From Serinus canaria (lineage: Eukaryota > Chordata > Aves > Passeriformes > Fringillidae): a stretch of 64,000 nt of DNA. The translations under genes were made by a program, and so were the position numbers. Each line of letters opens with the position of its first letter. The first letter of the stretch is position 1. This document shows positions 51,779 through 63,040 of this stretch, one piece after another. Where the stretch lies: NCBI RefSeq assembly GCF_022539315.1, contig NC_066343.1:1116001-1180000 (forward strand), given 5' to 3'. Below the pieces are notes generated by a model that saw nothing but the letters and a program-made list of their open reading frames with translations, had not been told where the DNA came from and ran no database searches.

Positions 51779-52650
51779 ATTTGGTTTTCCCACTAGATTA
51801 CAGCCTTCTATAGCATCCACCCATTCTGGCATGAGCACTTTTCACATGGACTGCAAGTGGATCTCTGCATCCCCCATGTACTTCATGGGCTGCAGAGGGA
51901 CAGCTGCTCCACCGTAGTCTTCACCACAGCTTGCAGAAGAGTTTTGGCTCCAACCCTTGGAGCACTTCTCTCCCCTCCTTCTCCACTGACCTTGGTGCCA
52001 CAATATTGTTCTCCCTACATGTCCTCACTTCCTTCACTTCTTGTATCAGAAGAAAAACTGCTGCATGTAGGCACCATTGCCAACAAGTTCTGCCAATTCA
52101 AAGACTCTTGCAGGACCCTGCAGCACCAAGAAATTGATCTCATCTAGGATCTGTGTTGGGGAATCAACTGCCATGTTTCCACCGCCAGCCAGGTGGCCCC
52201 AACACCATTGCGAGGACAGTGGTGACTGCTGCGTCACTGGCACTATTTAATGCCTCTCTTCAAGCTGGGTGCTGGGAAGGGGAAGCTGCCTCTGCCCCTG
52301 CCCTTCTGCCCATGGCACAGCTGGAGAGGGGTGGCCAAGCAGGCAAGGCTCACTGCAGGCGGTGCCGAGATGGCAGCGGCCACAGTGGCGCATCACCACG
52401 GGCTGTGCTGGAATGGCCTTAGCCATGACACCTCTCCACCCCTGGAAAAAACTGTGCCTGCATTGTGTGATTTTTTAAAATATGCCATCACATTACCAGC
52501 CTCTCTAACCGGGCCAGCAGCTTGTCCATCTTCAGAGCCATCAGAGATCAGCACAGTTGGACTTGTAGGAAGCTTCTAGCAGCTTCTCACAGAAGCGACT
52601 TATGCGGCCCTCCACCGCTGCCAAAAGCAGGCTGTGCCAAATCAACACAG

Positions 52651-55600
52651 CCACATTGGTAATATGGTAACTTCCTGGTTTATTATGGGGAACAGGATCT
52701 AATGAAACAAAGTCAATTTAATACTTTTTCCCATTACATAATATTTTCTAGGGTTTTTTTCTATCTGTGTAATCCAGCCATCCTTATATATTTACAGATA
52801 ATACCTCTGTAACATTATTGTGTTCATATAACCCTGCATATAATTTTGCTTTCTTCTAGCATTTCACTAATTAAATTTTTATCTTGTAATGTAATTAAGA
52901 GTTAGTCTTGAAATCCATTCTGTTAATGTTAGTTTTTTATTTTCCTTTTGAAACAGCAACTACAAACATAACAGATTTTAGCTCTCTTTGCATAAAACAA
53001 GTCGCATTGTTTAGCCAGAGCTGATTAATCAAATTAACTGACATGAGAATAAGGGGTTGCTCTGAAGAGAGGAGGTAATGCACAAGACAATGCTCAGAAA
53101 TTTCTTGACATGGAAATCTAAGGAGGAATATGTATTCAGATTTTGAAAGAACTAGATTTTAATCAGAATAAAAATTGTCTGAGTCAGATTGAAATATATT
53201 CCTGCATTCTCATATTCTATTAGCCCCTGCACCACGTGAACAGGGAAACATTAATAGAGGCAGCTTTATTATTGACTAGAGTATGTGTCATGGAAAACTA
53301 CATTCCAGAGTGTATAATGCCATAAAATGTAATGTACACAGGAACACTTTCTTCTCACTGTGCAGTAATCAGAGCTAGTGCTTTTCACTCATAGTATGCA
53401 CTATTCTTCCCCTAGTTAGAACTTTCCATGCAATGTCTCCTTTTCTTTCTATTTTTTCTTTCTCTTCTTTTTTGCAACATATACTACTGTAGGAGTCCTG
53501 TGCATCTTTCTTAAAAACAGCAGTTTAAAAACAAAAAGAAATTAATGGAAAGACAATTACAATATTTAAAGGTGACTTACAGTTAAGTGTGAGTTTTACA
53601 TGGCTAAGAAAGATCAGATTTTAGGCCTGCAGGAGTAAGTATGCTTGTTATCAGTTCTCTAACTTCAAGGGGAAACCAAAAATAGACCATCCAGTTAGAT
53701 TATAATTACTGTGCTCCTACCAATCTTACTGCCCTCACTATTGCTGCTACTGTTACTGAGGTTTTTTTTCAAAGACTAAGCAGGATTTTATTAATCAGCA
53801 AATAAATATTTCTTGCTATTTAATTTTATCCTCTGAGAATTTTGCATCTTGCACACTTTGATAGAAATGTAAGCTCATTAACAGAATATTTTTTAACTAG
53901 ACCATTATGACTTAATTTTGAATCAAAGCTCATTAAAACAATTATAATCAAATGTTTCATTTTCTTTTTCCCTTGTGAGGAACAGCTGAAAAGGTTATGT
54001 TTGTTTTTCTTTATCTGAATCTCTAGGGCTATATAAACAGACTATATGGACCTGGTTTGGCTTTTTTTTTTTTCCATTTAAGGGTTTGCTCAGCAGAGTA
54101 TGCATGGATGCTGCTGCTGGTACCCGAGAACAGTTGTAGCATGAGTTGTAGCACCCAAGCCACACTCAAATCAGAGACAGTTTTCAGCTTTGTGCTCCAC
54201 TGTGCTGCTTCACTACCAAACAGGGGCCGTCTCTTGATGCCACATCATTTAAAAATGAGCACATCTGGGGGAGGTTTGCTTTTCCTTGCCTTGCAGGAAC
54301 CTACACACTGTGAGCAGGAGGAAAGGGTAAGATGGAACAGGTGAGACTAACTGCCCCAGTCCCATCTTAGATAAAGTAGTTCATAATTCAAGACAAGAAC
54401 CACCAATTAAGAGAAAATTTATGCTCAAAACCCAGTAAATCAATGTAAAAATAAATTTAGAAGCAATACACCTTTCTCTCACAATGCATTACCTTCATAT
54501 AGAAAATGGTAATTTTTTTCTTTTGAAATTGCTAACTATTATACATCGTCTGCAAACCAGAAGATCAGCACTTAGCTATAGTCCAGAACCACTTACTTCA
54601 CATAAAACATTAAAATTTTTTTCAGTAATGAGATTAAAACCAGAAAGCTGAAGACTAGTTAAAGCTCCAAGTTTGTTCAGACTTCCCTGTTTCTGTTGAA
54701 AATAACAACTCTTGCTATCCTAATATCTTATAATTTCTGTACCAACTCAGTGTAACTACAGTTTCCATGCAACAAAATAGGTAATAAATGGCAGATAATG
54801 TGCAAAGCTCATTAAGGACAAAAAATAAATAATACAAATATTAAAGGATTAAAAAAAAAAAAAGCCAACTTTAATGCACAGTTTTTCTACTGCTAATTGA
54901 CCTAGAATTCTAAGTCTAATTTGAAGGGGGGAGATAATTCTATATATATGGCCATATCTTAAAGTAAATAATACTTGAGCACTTGATAGAACACCTGATA
55001 GAAGCAAACTTCTTTATAAAGATGTATTTTCTGGCAACCATATTACCCAGTGGTTAGAATGATGTCTTGGACTTGTGTCTTAAAGCCAGCAGTTTCTGGA
55101 GTGAAAGGAAAGCGACTGTTACCCATCTCTTCTACCTCAGCCCAAGACCAAGAGGCAACAATCTCAAGGCTTTTTCAACAACACGAAGGCCTGAGTTGTT
55201 CAGCCTGCTGTCCCAGACCCATTAATCATCCTTTTCTTTTTTCCAATTTATGGATCATTTCCTAGATTGTGATGTTTTTCATGACATCACAGAAATAAAT
55301 ACAAATGGCTTTCACAAAATCTTCTGGATTAGTATATTAGAGAATTATTTATTCTAAGTATATATATGCATATCTACAATTCCCTATTTTAACTTAATTT
55401 TAAATTCTGTATACCAACATTCCTAGCTCAAGCAGGAAGATCACTGTCATTCTTATTTTTTCCTTATGTCTTTTTCTTCTTTTTTAATTATATTTTCTTT
55501 TTTTTCTGTCCATTATTTTTTTTCTTTATTTTTCTTTCCTCCTTTCTCCTCAGGCTCTAAAAAGATCAAAAAATTTCCAAGAATAAGTTAATGTGTAATG

Positions 55601-56384
55601 TCTAACAGTCCAGCTAATTCTTTACAATAAACCAGAATAATAGTAATATTAATAGAGTGGATTGTTGTGGTTATAGTTCATTTCTAAGACTGCTTCCAAA
55701 TGCAGTCCTCTAAACCAATGGACATTATATTTATTTCAGTTTCATATCAGTTTAACTTTCAGGGTAGAACTGTCAACTGTGTCATCAATCATGCCTAGTC
55801 AGTTGTCAGGGGTGAGGTACAGAAGAATGGGAGGGCAAGGTACAGAAGGAAGCAAAGCAAGAAATATCTTGCAGTTTCCAGATTTTACTTTGGCCCTTCC
55901 TAATTAAATAGTTTTTTTCCCAAGAGACAAGACGTGGACGTTGCATTGTGTGATGGAGTATGTGAGGTTTTTTTAACTCTGTTATTTAAGAGAGCCAAGC
56001 ATGACCCTTGTGTCAAATCTGTTCGCACCTGGGGTATTTTGCAGAAGTCCAAAGAACATTCTCAGGACAGTGCTACTCTGTCCATACTCTGTCAGCTCCC
56101 AGACCATGCCTGTAGTCCTTGAACCCTACTCACCAGTGGCCAAGTACATTCAAGACCCTCTTGCCTGCATAAAGATGATATTTGCCCCATCCCAGTGATA
56201 TCTTCCAGAATGACCCAATTTTTCTTTGAGCAAGAGTATTTATTTTTAAATTTTTGTTGTTGTGGTTGGTTTTGTTGTTTTCATTGTTAACTACTTGTTT
56301 TAAGGACAGCAGCAGACCAAAAGCCAGTGACCTACTCATGAATGTTGAGATCATTTAAATGCAGACAGTATGGCCAAACCCAGA
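52651..56384. other. AT-rich non-coding stretch, no gene seen
   Basis: No gene or repeat family recognised. It contains an A-run near 54850-54863 and the pyrimidine tract at 55446-55552. Open frames of up to 95 codons (54057-54344, +) have no recognised domain. Confidence 0.6.
55446..55552. repeat. T/C-rich pyrimidine tract
   Basis: About 100 bases, nearly all T and C, ending tttcctcctttctcctcag. The end is an ideal splice-acceptor context, but the sequence after it (gctctaaaaagatc) shows no long open frame in every phase, so no exon is called. Confidence 0.65.
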
Positions 56385-56560
56385 CATTCCAAACTCATGA
56401 ATCAGGCCTCATAAATCATGAGATAGCCTCAAAATAATTATTAAAAAAAAAAAAATGGCGTGCTGGTTTCTTTCCACTATCTTCTGGCTTTGTCATCTTT
56501 TAAGGTACACATTAGGTCAAATTTTTAAATTCTCATCTAACATGAGTAATATGTACTCTT
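56385..56560 (+). mobile_element. Ancient amniote interspersed repeat remnant
   Basis: The sequence aaactcatgaatcaggcct, cataaatcatgagatagcct, an A-run, then ctttccactatcttctggct and aaggtacacattaggtcaaa matches an old repeat with 'aaatcatgagat' units followed by an A-rich stretch and 'cttctggttttt' that I know from turtle and crocodilian genomes. I do not recall the family name with certainty. The order of five blocks supports the match; divergence is high. Edges are approximate. Confidence 0.45.
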
Positions 56561-57656
56561 TGTTTTTAAGGAAAACTGATGTTGAAATACTAAATGATGT
56601 GCAGAACTTTAGTTTTCAAGAAAAACATTAAATATGACCTCTCTTATGATGATATCTCAAGAGCTAGAAACAGAAGAATAGTGTATATACATTGTAATAG
56701 TCTTTCCAATCGCTTTTATAAGACAAACATTTTATGTCCTAGCTGTGCTTTAATTAAAACCAGCTACTTTCTTTTGTTTGTAATAGCTGAAACAATTCAG
56801 CACTTAAAAAGAAAGGAAAAAAATAGAAGAAGCTATCTGGATGGGTTTATAAAAGTGCGTGTAAATCCAGTCATAAACAAGATTTATTTCTACATATAAT
56901 TTCAGTGGGAAAGTACAGCCTCCAAAATGTGCATTCAGTTAAGGGCCATACCAAACCTTTCTAATCTTTCTGTTAGACCTGGCTATTGTCTATGTACTTT
57001 GTAAGTCAAACATAACAATATCATTATAATAAATAATTTCCATTTATCATGAAAAGCTGAGTCCAGTGTCAATCACTGGGGGTCTGTATTTTTGTTGGTA
57101 CTTGTAAATGCCTAAAGGCAAAAGCAACTTTCTTATTACAGAGTAAATCACAGTAAAATATTAATTTATGAACCCTCTTCAGACTTCAAAAGTTGAGCAG
57201 TATTTTTTGCCTCTTATCTGAATTCCTGAATAATGCATTAGAAGACCAAAATTTCACAAGAATTTGTTTGAGATTTCTTCATTTTCTTCATTGCAGTTCT
57301 CAATGAGCAATGCATCATCCAAACACATTACAGAAATTAGAGTCTGCATTCCATTATGCATTCAGACATTTATAGCAGAATGATAAACCTGTCTGTACCT
57401 CAGGGAGTTGGCTTTATAAATCAAGGCTTCCTTTAAAAAGATTATATTCTTATTTGAAATTATTTGGATTCTGAATCTTCTTTCCATATCACGTTATAGT
57501 ATATATCAGAAAAAGAAAGAAGAATGGAATTTAAGTGGAGGAAAAGTGAGGTTTTATTAGAGGCAAAGTGTGTTGCTACTTTATTTTGATTTTCTGAAAG
57601 AGTACTGAGATTCTGAAGGTTTAGGGGTTGAATGCTTTGCTATTATGTAACTTATA

Positions 57657-57716
57657 AAAAAAAGAAAAACAAAACAAAAAAAATCAAATCAAAACAAACA
57701 AAACAAAACAAAAAAG
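57657..57716. repeat. A-rich (CAAAA)n-like tract
   Basis: Repeated caaaa, caaac and tcaaa units between a poly-A start and ggccca. Same type as the other A/C-rich tracts. Confidence 0.8.
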
Positions 57717-57837
57717 GCCCACAGAAATAACCTCTCGTCTCTTAAGCTATTTTTGAAATTCATCTGCTTCTGCAGTACCAGAAAATCTCTGAAGCCTTTC
57801 ATGGATTTATCATCACTGAATTCCTCTGAGGGAGGAA

Positions 57838-57950
57838 AATGCTGTTATCACTATTTTACATATCAGATGTTAAAGCACAGCCCCTCAGATCTTGCAGGTG
57901 AGCTCTGACACAGCCAGGGATTGAGCCAGTGTCTCCGAACCCTATAAGGT
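57838..57950 (-). mobile_element. MIR-like SINE remnant, minus strand
   Basis: Blocks match reversed MIR in order: 'ctgttatcactattttacatatcag' (57842-57866, MIR 'ttattatccccattttacagatgag'), 'taaagcacag' (57871-57880), 'cttgcaggtgagctctgacacagcc' (57891-57915, MIR 'cttgcccaaggtcacacagc') and 'agggattgagccagtgtctcc' (57916-57936, reversed B-box region). Highly diverged. It ends about 35 bases before a CR1 end. Confidence 0.7.
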
Positions 57951-57985
57951 CACACAGAAGATGGAGAAATTAGAAATGCAGTCAC

Positions 57986-58060
57986 ACAATCACAGAATAT
58001 TCTGAGTTGGAAGGAATCCACAAAGATCATTGAGTTCAACTCTGAATGGTCCACAGGAAA
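57986..58060 (-). mobile_element. CR1 LINE 3'-end fragment, minus strand
   Basis: acaatcacagaatattctga, gttggaaggaatccacaaag and atcattgagttcaactct are the reversed 3' end of a CR1 subfamily common in birds. Similarity fades after about 58050. 5'-truncated, short copy. Confidence 0.85.
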
Positions 58061-58292
58061 GCATCCCTTTTCATCAAGCAAGACACAGTGGGTCAGGACA
58101 CACTCTCATTAGCAATAGGAGGGATTTGGATGGGACATTTTGTGGTGTGAATGTCCTCAAGGTACCACAGCACAGTGCTCCAAGTGCCATGTCATCTGTC
58201 CCACAGGTAAGATGCTTCTGTTGAGCTCAGAATTTCACTGCCTTAGTAAATGCAGTGAGAAATTAGTCTGTTAACGTGTGAGGAGCAGAAAT

Positions 58293-58315
58293 TTGAGTTC
58301 CACAGAGGAACTCAA
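58293..58315. repeat. Hairpin, 9-bp perfect arms, 5-base loop
   Basis: ttgagttcc and ggaactcaa pair around acaga. The direct words gttcc also recur directly after (caagttcc), giving alternative pairing. Confidence 0.65.
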
Positions 58316-61300
58316 GTTCCATTCACTTATGACCATCCCCATGTCTTCTTCCACCACACATCAAATATTCCTCTCAAGCTTCAGTGGGATCTTTCTGAGA
58401 TGTCTTTATTGCAAACTGTGAACAATATAACAATGATGGTTACAAAAAAACAGGTGAATAGATGTGCAACCAGGTCTTACTTTTCTTGAAAAAGAAAGGC
58501 TTTTCTCTGTGATGTCAAGTGAGCATAACATCCTCTAAAAAATTTAGTATACCTTAAATTAAGAAACCAGTATACATGGCGGGGCTCATTACAATGAGAC
58601 TTTGAATAAGAATATTAAAACTAAAAGGAATTAGGGAATATAAGAAATTGGATGGAGAATGTGAAACCATCCATGGTTTCCTGCTTACGTGTTGTAGTAC
58701 TTGACTTATGTCATTTATGTCTGTAATTTCAATAACTGTCTGCTCTTCAGCAGACATGCCTTTCCCCTGACAATCTGCCACAAAATACTTTTTTTTTTAA
58801 TTGTATCCTCTATATTCAATAGCTGGAAGGGAACTTCAGGATGGAGATGAATGAAATTTGGAAGTAGGTGAATCTTAAAAGTCATCTCCCATAGCTGTTA
58901 ACACTGGAACGTACATGTGAACTGCAAATTTTGGTAATTTTATTATTTGAAATTCTGCAGCAGAATTTCAGACCTCAGGGAAAAACAAAAACAAAACGAA
59001 AACCACTAAGCTAAACTGGTGAAATCTTGTTCTTGTAGGTGAAACCACTTAGTCCAGTAAATGGCTTGAGATCCCATTAATACCGTAGAGTTAGGTGTTT
59101 GGGTTATTTAAGTTATACCACAAGTGACACCCACAGTGATTTCAGTATCTATGCGTTATCTTCTTTAAAGCCACAATGACTTATCATCTATGTATTAACT
59201 GTATTTTATCAACTGAATGAAACAGAGCTCTCTAGGGCTGAAACACCTCCTGAGAGCTACAGTTTACATCCACCTTAAAGTAATTGAAAGGCTTTATGGT
59301 TCTGCAAACCACCAAAGGACACCACTATATGTGTTCATATAACACTAGAACCTCACCTGAAAAATTTAGGTTTTTTACATGTGTATAAATAAAACCATCC
59401 TTCCTATTTTTTTCTTTTTTTCCCAAGAAATAAAGTCTTGTTCTATATTTTTGCTAAATTAAAAGATTTCTCATCTCTATTTTTCTGTCTGGAATCAACG
59501 GTTTTATGCGCCACCCTTAATCTTCTTAAAACTTGAAACACTTTTTTATTGAAAGACACATTGATATTCCATGTTAAATTTAAGCTATTTGCCACTCTAC
59601 CATTAAAAACCTACTCAAAACCAAAGTCTGATAAGTTAATATGAGCAAGAAAATTTATCTTACATTGTACACCTTATCTGGTTTTTAGAATCAGGAAGCT
59701 GTGGAAGTAAAATCTGCAAGAGGAATCCAATTTCACAGTCAGTAGTCCTTACTCTTTCCCAGTTTGTTGCAATTAGAGATGTAGCACATCATACATAAGG
59801 ACTCAGGAACATATAGAGTATTGATTCCCTTCTGTGCTGGTTTCTTATTTTATTTTTACACTGTGAAATACTCCCAAGAGATACACACAAACTCTGAGGT
59901 GGCCAGAAGAGATGCTGTACCAGCACTACAGAACAAAGTAATTCAGTGTATGTATCTTAAAACCATAACCATTAATCTTTTGATGCAGTGCATCTCTGAG
60001 TGTAGACTTATAAAGCATGTAATAAAACACAGATGTGCAACGATTGGAGTCAAGTCCTGTCTTTTCTCAGCCATTTGAGTTACAACAGCAGAGTAAGAGC
60101 ATGGGAGTGAGCACAGGGAAAAGTCTAAGGATGCAAACGATAAAATCTAAGACATTTGTTCTCTAAGACATTAAATCCCTTTAAGGACTAATTTTTAGTT
60201 TTGCAGGTTGACTATAAAACCACCTATTCTACAGTGATGGTCTAGTTTATTGACATTTTCCACTGTCAAGCTGTCAGTTTAACTCTTTAAAATCTTTAAA
60301 ATTTTAATCATCTGGGTGAAAAGCTTCTAAACCTTATGTTGGAATTTGGGAATATTTCAGAATATTTCAGAATGTTCCATTAGCCAGGTCTGAGATTAGG
60401 CTAATGAAAAAACAAAAAAGGCTTTTTTTAAAAATTTCTAACAAAGAAGTCACCACAGCATTTTCTCTGAACAGTTTGAATTTGTCAGCTTCTAGGGAAT
60501 GTAATTGAAATTTGACAAAGGTTGGCATTCGAATCACATGTATGACTTTGACTGTTTCTGGGAAATTGTACCCAAATTTATATAAAATCACAAGCCTTTT
60601 TTACAGCTCAAGGGACCAGAAAGGAAACATAAAGAAATTCTGTGAAAGCTCTTTGTACTGCTGCATAAAGCAAAGGCACTAAAGCAACAGGAAACAGCAT
60701 ATCTGCCTGAGCATCTTTTTTTTCATATGTGTTTATGTGGGATTATTAGTTACAGCTTTTTATACCTCTTTTTCATGAAGCGGTGATGAGATCTACACAA
60801 GCAAATTGTTAAGAAATAAATTACAGTGGTTTTAGAACAAAGCTTCAAACAAAGCAAGGGCTGACAAATGGAGGAAAGAAAACAAAATATCAGATAACTC
60901 ATAATTAATCAGCAATTATTCCAGTCACTAAATGAGATAGTCATCTTTGAAAAAACTAGGATGTGATCATAAAATTTAAAAGTAAACAATAAAGCTTGAG
61001 CACCTTTTCATGTTATTTTCTCATCTTCAAGTGCCTTTGTTATCTTATTAATGTAACCTTGGTGACAATTGTATTTTACTCATAGTGAGAGATGATAAGA
61101 AAAGCTGGATTTCTGGGAAAATCATGAATTTTATCAGACAAGGTTCAGATAGCCATACCTACAATCTGTTCCTCTCATGCTCCTCAACAAGGTATGCATA
61201 AAATATGTGCATGTGTGTGCATGTTTGTGTGTATGCATATCTCATAGATTGGTAATATAAGAAAGACATGGTTCATGTGTGAGAGAACAATCCCATTGAA

Positions 61301-61436
61301 CTAAAACAGTCCCAGATGTTTGGTTTTTTCAGTACAGTGTATATGCAGAGAGTAGCTTCCCCTTGAATAGCTTGCAAACTTCCTAGACTGTTCACTGTAC
61401 TCATCAATCCAGAGTCACCGGAAAACAGCCAGAACA

Positions 61437-61446
61437 ATATTATATA

Positions 61447-61515
<69 letters not shown>
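61437..61515. repeat. (TA)n microsatellite
   Basis: About 79 bases of alternating T and A, broken by att and ataat, giving inverted halves. Such tracts are length-unstable and prone to cruciform extrusion; its true length in the genome may differ from the assembly. Confidence 0.95.
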
Positions 61516-61518
<3 letters not shown>

Positions 61519-62831
61519 CAGCCTTGGATGTTTGTATATTTTTAGCAAACATAGTTATTTTGTACCCAACTGTGCCCCTATGTTATTTTTCATATTGGTT
61601 TTGTTCCTTAAGATCAAAAAAGCACAGGAATAAACTGTATATTGCAAAGAAAGGAAATGAGGAAGCTGAGCTTCGATAGTTTAAAAACCTGTCTGGCACC
61701 TCTCCAAAACACAAAATGCAATTGTAGAGATATTCTTGAATATTACATTATTTACCATGTGCAGGACCAGAAGAGCTGCACTGTTTGGCTTATGTTACTC
61801 AAACTTCCAAACAGTGAAATTCTCTTAGTATTGGCTTCCACAGCCTCATTATCTTTTGTACCATCAGCTACATGAGCCTCAAAGAAGCAATTTTAACTTT
61901 CAATATGGCTAATGTAATAATTTAATTTAAAAGGCCTTTTGTATCCTGTCTGAATGTGAATATGTTTTTTTTTCTAGCCTCCTTTCCTTGACAATAATTA
62001 AAACTGTGTCACAGACTGTTGAGAACTTTTTCTCAGCGAGAGAATATTACTGATTTCCCCATTTATTCTGCGTGATCTTAAAACACAGGAAAGTATCTCA
62101 TAAAAGGAAAAGAAAAATAGAGCTGGAAGGTGATTGAGAGGTATAAAGGTAATGTCAGTGAGAACTTTTCGTTTGAGCCCAAATGGCAAGAGCGAGAAAG
62201 TTGCTTTATGTGCCCAAAACTCGGGACACCTGTCCAGGATGTTGTGTTCATGGCAGGATGGTTCAAGAGTTCAATAGGGATCAATTTTAAACACAATAGA
62301 CTGCAGAGTAGCTGGTTGTTGGAGGAAAGCATGCGGGGAAAGATATAGGAAAGTTATGAATGGGAAGAGGTCACCTTTACATAGCAACCCACAAAGATAA
62401 ACTCAGGTTTATGAGCAAGGAATTTCCATAATGTTTGCTTCTACTACATGCTGAAAAGATTTTTAGACCAAGAAATAACTTCTTTCTCTTTCTTAATTCA
62501 TGTGGAGGTTTTTGTTGGTTGAGTTGGGTTGGGTTTCCTTGTGGTGTAAACTATATCCAAAGTCTTAAAATCTTACCACTTGAACCAAAATCCCCAACAT
62601 TATTATGTCTGAGTTCTGAAACCTTCATAAGAGATGTATAACATAAATTTGTTATGCTCAAATCCAATCTCTTGTATTCTCTGAGTCTTATAGTTTATGC
62701 AGATAGAACCATCCAAAGTAAGTGAATCCTTATGCAGCAAAAATGCACTTACTTTTCTGTGTGCTGCACCTGAAGAAAGGCTTTTTGATATGGGCAGGAA
62801 ACGTGCTTTACTTCCTATTCAACTTCATTAG

Positions 62832-63040
62832 GCTGTAAATAAAGCATGTGGGCTTGTGCTGATGTGCTTTTGCAAAAAATACAAATGCCAATATTCTAGA
62901 TTATTGCATGCAGATAGTGGCAAAGTGTATGTAGATCCGGATTTTTTACTAAATGAAGTCTCAGAAGAAAAGCATGGGTTGAAGTTGCGTATTAAGCTCG
63001 TGTCGACATCAAAAGGATCTGAAAGCACTCACATGCAAAG
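62832..63040 (+). other. Candidate coding exon, unproven
   Basis: A 209-base segment open in one frame lies between an acceptor-like site (tttacttcctattcaacttcattag, pyrimidine-rich, AG at 62830-62831) and a strong donor (CAAAG|gtaagg, 63040/63041). The frame gives 69 codons starting in phase 0 and ending in phase 2. The middle is a balanced mix of charged and hydrophobic residues, for example GKVYVDPDFLLNEVSEEK, and the last third has four CpGs (in tccgga, tgcgta, ctcgtgtcgac), unlike the CpG-poor neighbourhood. I recognise no protein family. Frames of this length are common by chance here, so only the splice context and CpGs support it; the alternative is plain non-coding DNA. Confidence 0.22.

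Larger units (their letters stand above)
51150..52650 (-). mobile_element. Old ERVL-type LTR, minus strand
   Basis: On the + strand it starts tgtagtagtttcacactggc and ends near ...caacacagcca. From knowledge of bird repeats it matches, reversed, a long avian ERVL-type LTR: 'ctggccaaacaccaga' (51165-51180), 'ccctcccttcttcccgccg' (51403-51421), repeated 'ctgctcc...tggg' half-copies through 51450-51920, 'ctgaccttggtgcca' (51988-52002) and 'agcttctagcagcttctcacagaag' (52571-52595). A minus-strand AATAAA lies at 51333-51338. About 1.5 kb, strongly decayed at CpGs. No retroviral genes flank it, so it is a solo LTR; no clean target-site duplication is seen. Many frames of 60-109 codons over it are shadows. 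Confidence 0.82.
58061..62831. other. AT-rich non-coding stretch, no gene seen
   Basis: No gene or repeat family recognised. It holds a perfect 9-bp-arm hairpin (ttgagttcc / ggaactcaa, 58293-58315), a 10-bp duplication aatatttcag repeated near 60353-60372, and the (TA)n tract at 61437-61515. Frames of up to 89 codons have no recognised domains. Confidence 0.6.

Noticed and set aside
51442..52579. Cluster of overlapping frames of 60-109 codons
   Set aside because: All lie in the minus-strand ERVL-type LTR, which is non-coding; openness comes from its higher GC content.
51144..52656. Possible target-site duplication (cccat / gccac) around the minus-strand LTR
   Set aside because: Only three of five bases agree and the right edge of the element is uncertain.
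54297..54326. 30-base segment between a good acceptor (cttgccttgcag) and donor (ggtaaga)
   Set aside because: Too short to carry coding evidence; similar acceptor-donor pairs occur by chance, for example the 16-base one at 38176-38191.
1997..57716. The five A/C-rich tracts considered as poly-A tails of retrocopies
   Set aside because: C is interspersed throughout and no retrocopy sequence, poly-A signal or target-site duplication precedes them.
58815..58860. agctggaagggaacttcagg, resembling a CR1 3' end
   Set aside because: No ATTCTATGA-type terminus and no further CR1 blocks; the same applies to 62120-62150.
62130..62348. Frame containing a CxxC motif (CFMCPKLGTP) that recalls a retroviral zinc knuckle
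   Set aside because: The His and third Cys of the CCHC pattern are absent and no other gag-like sequence or LTR pair surrounds it.
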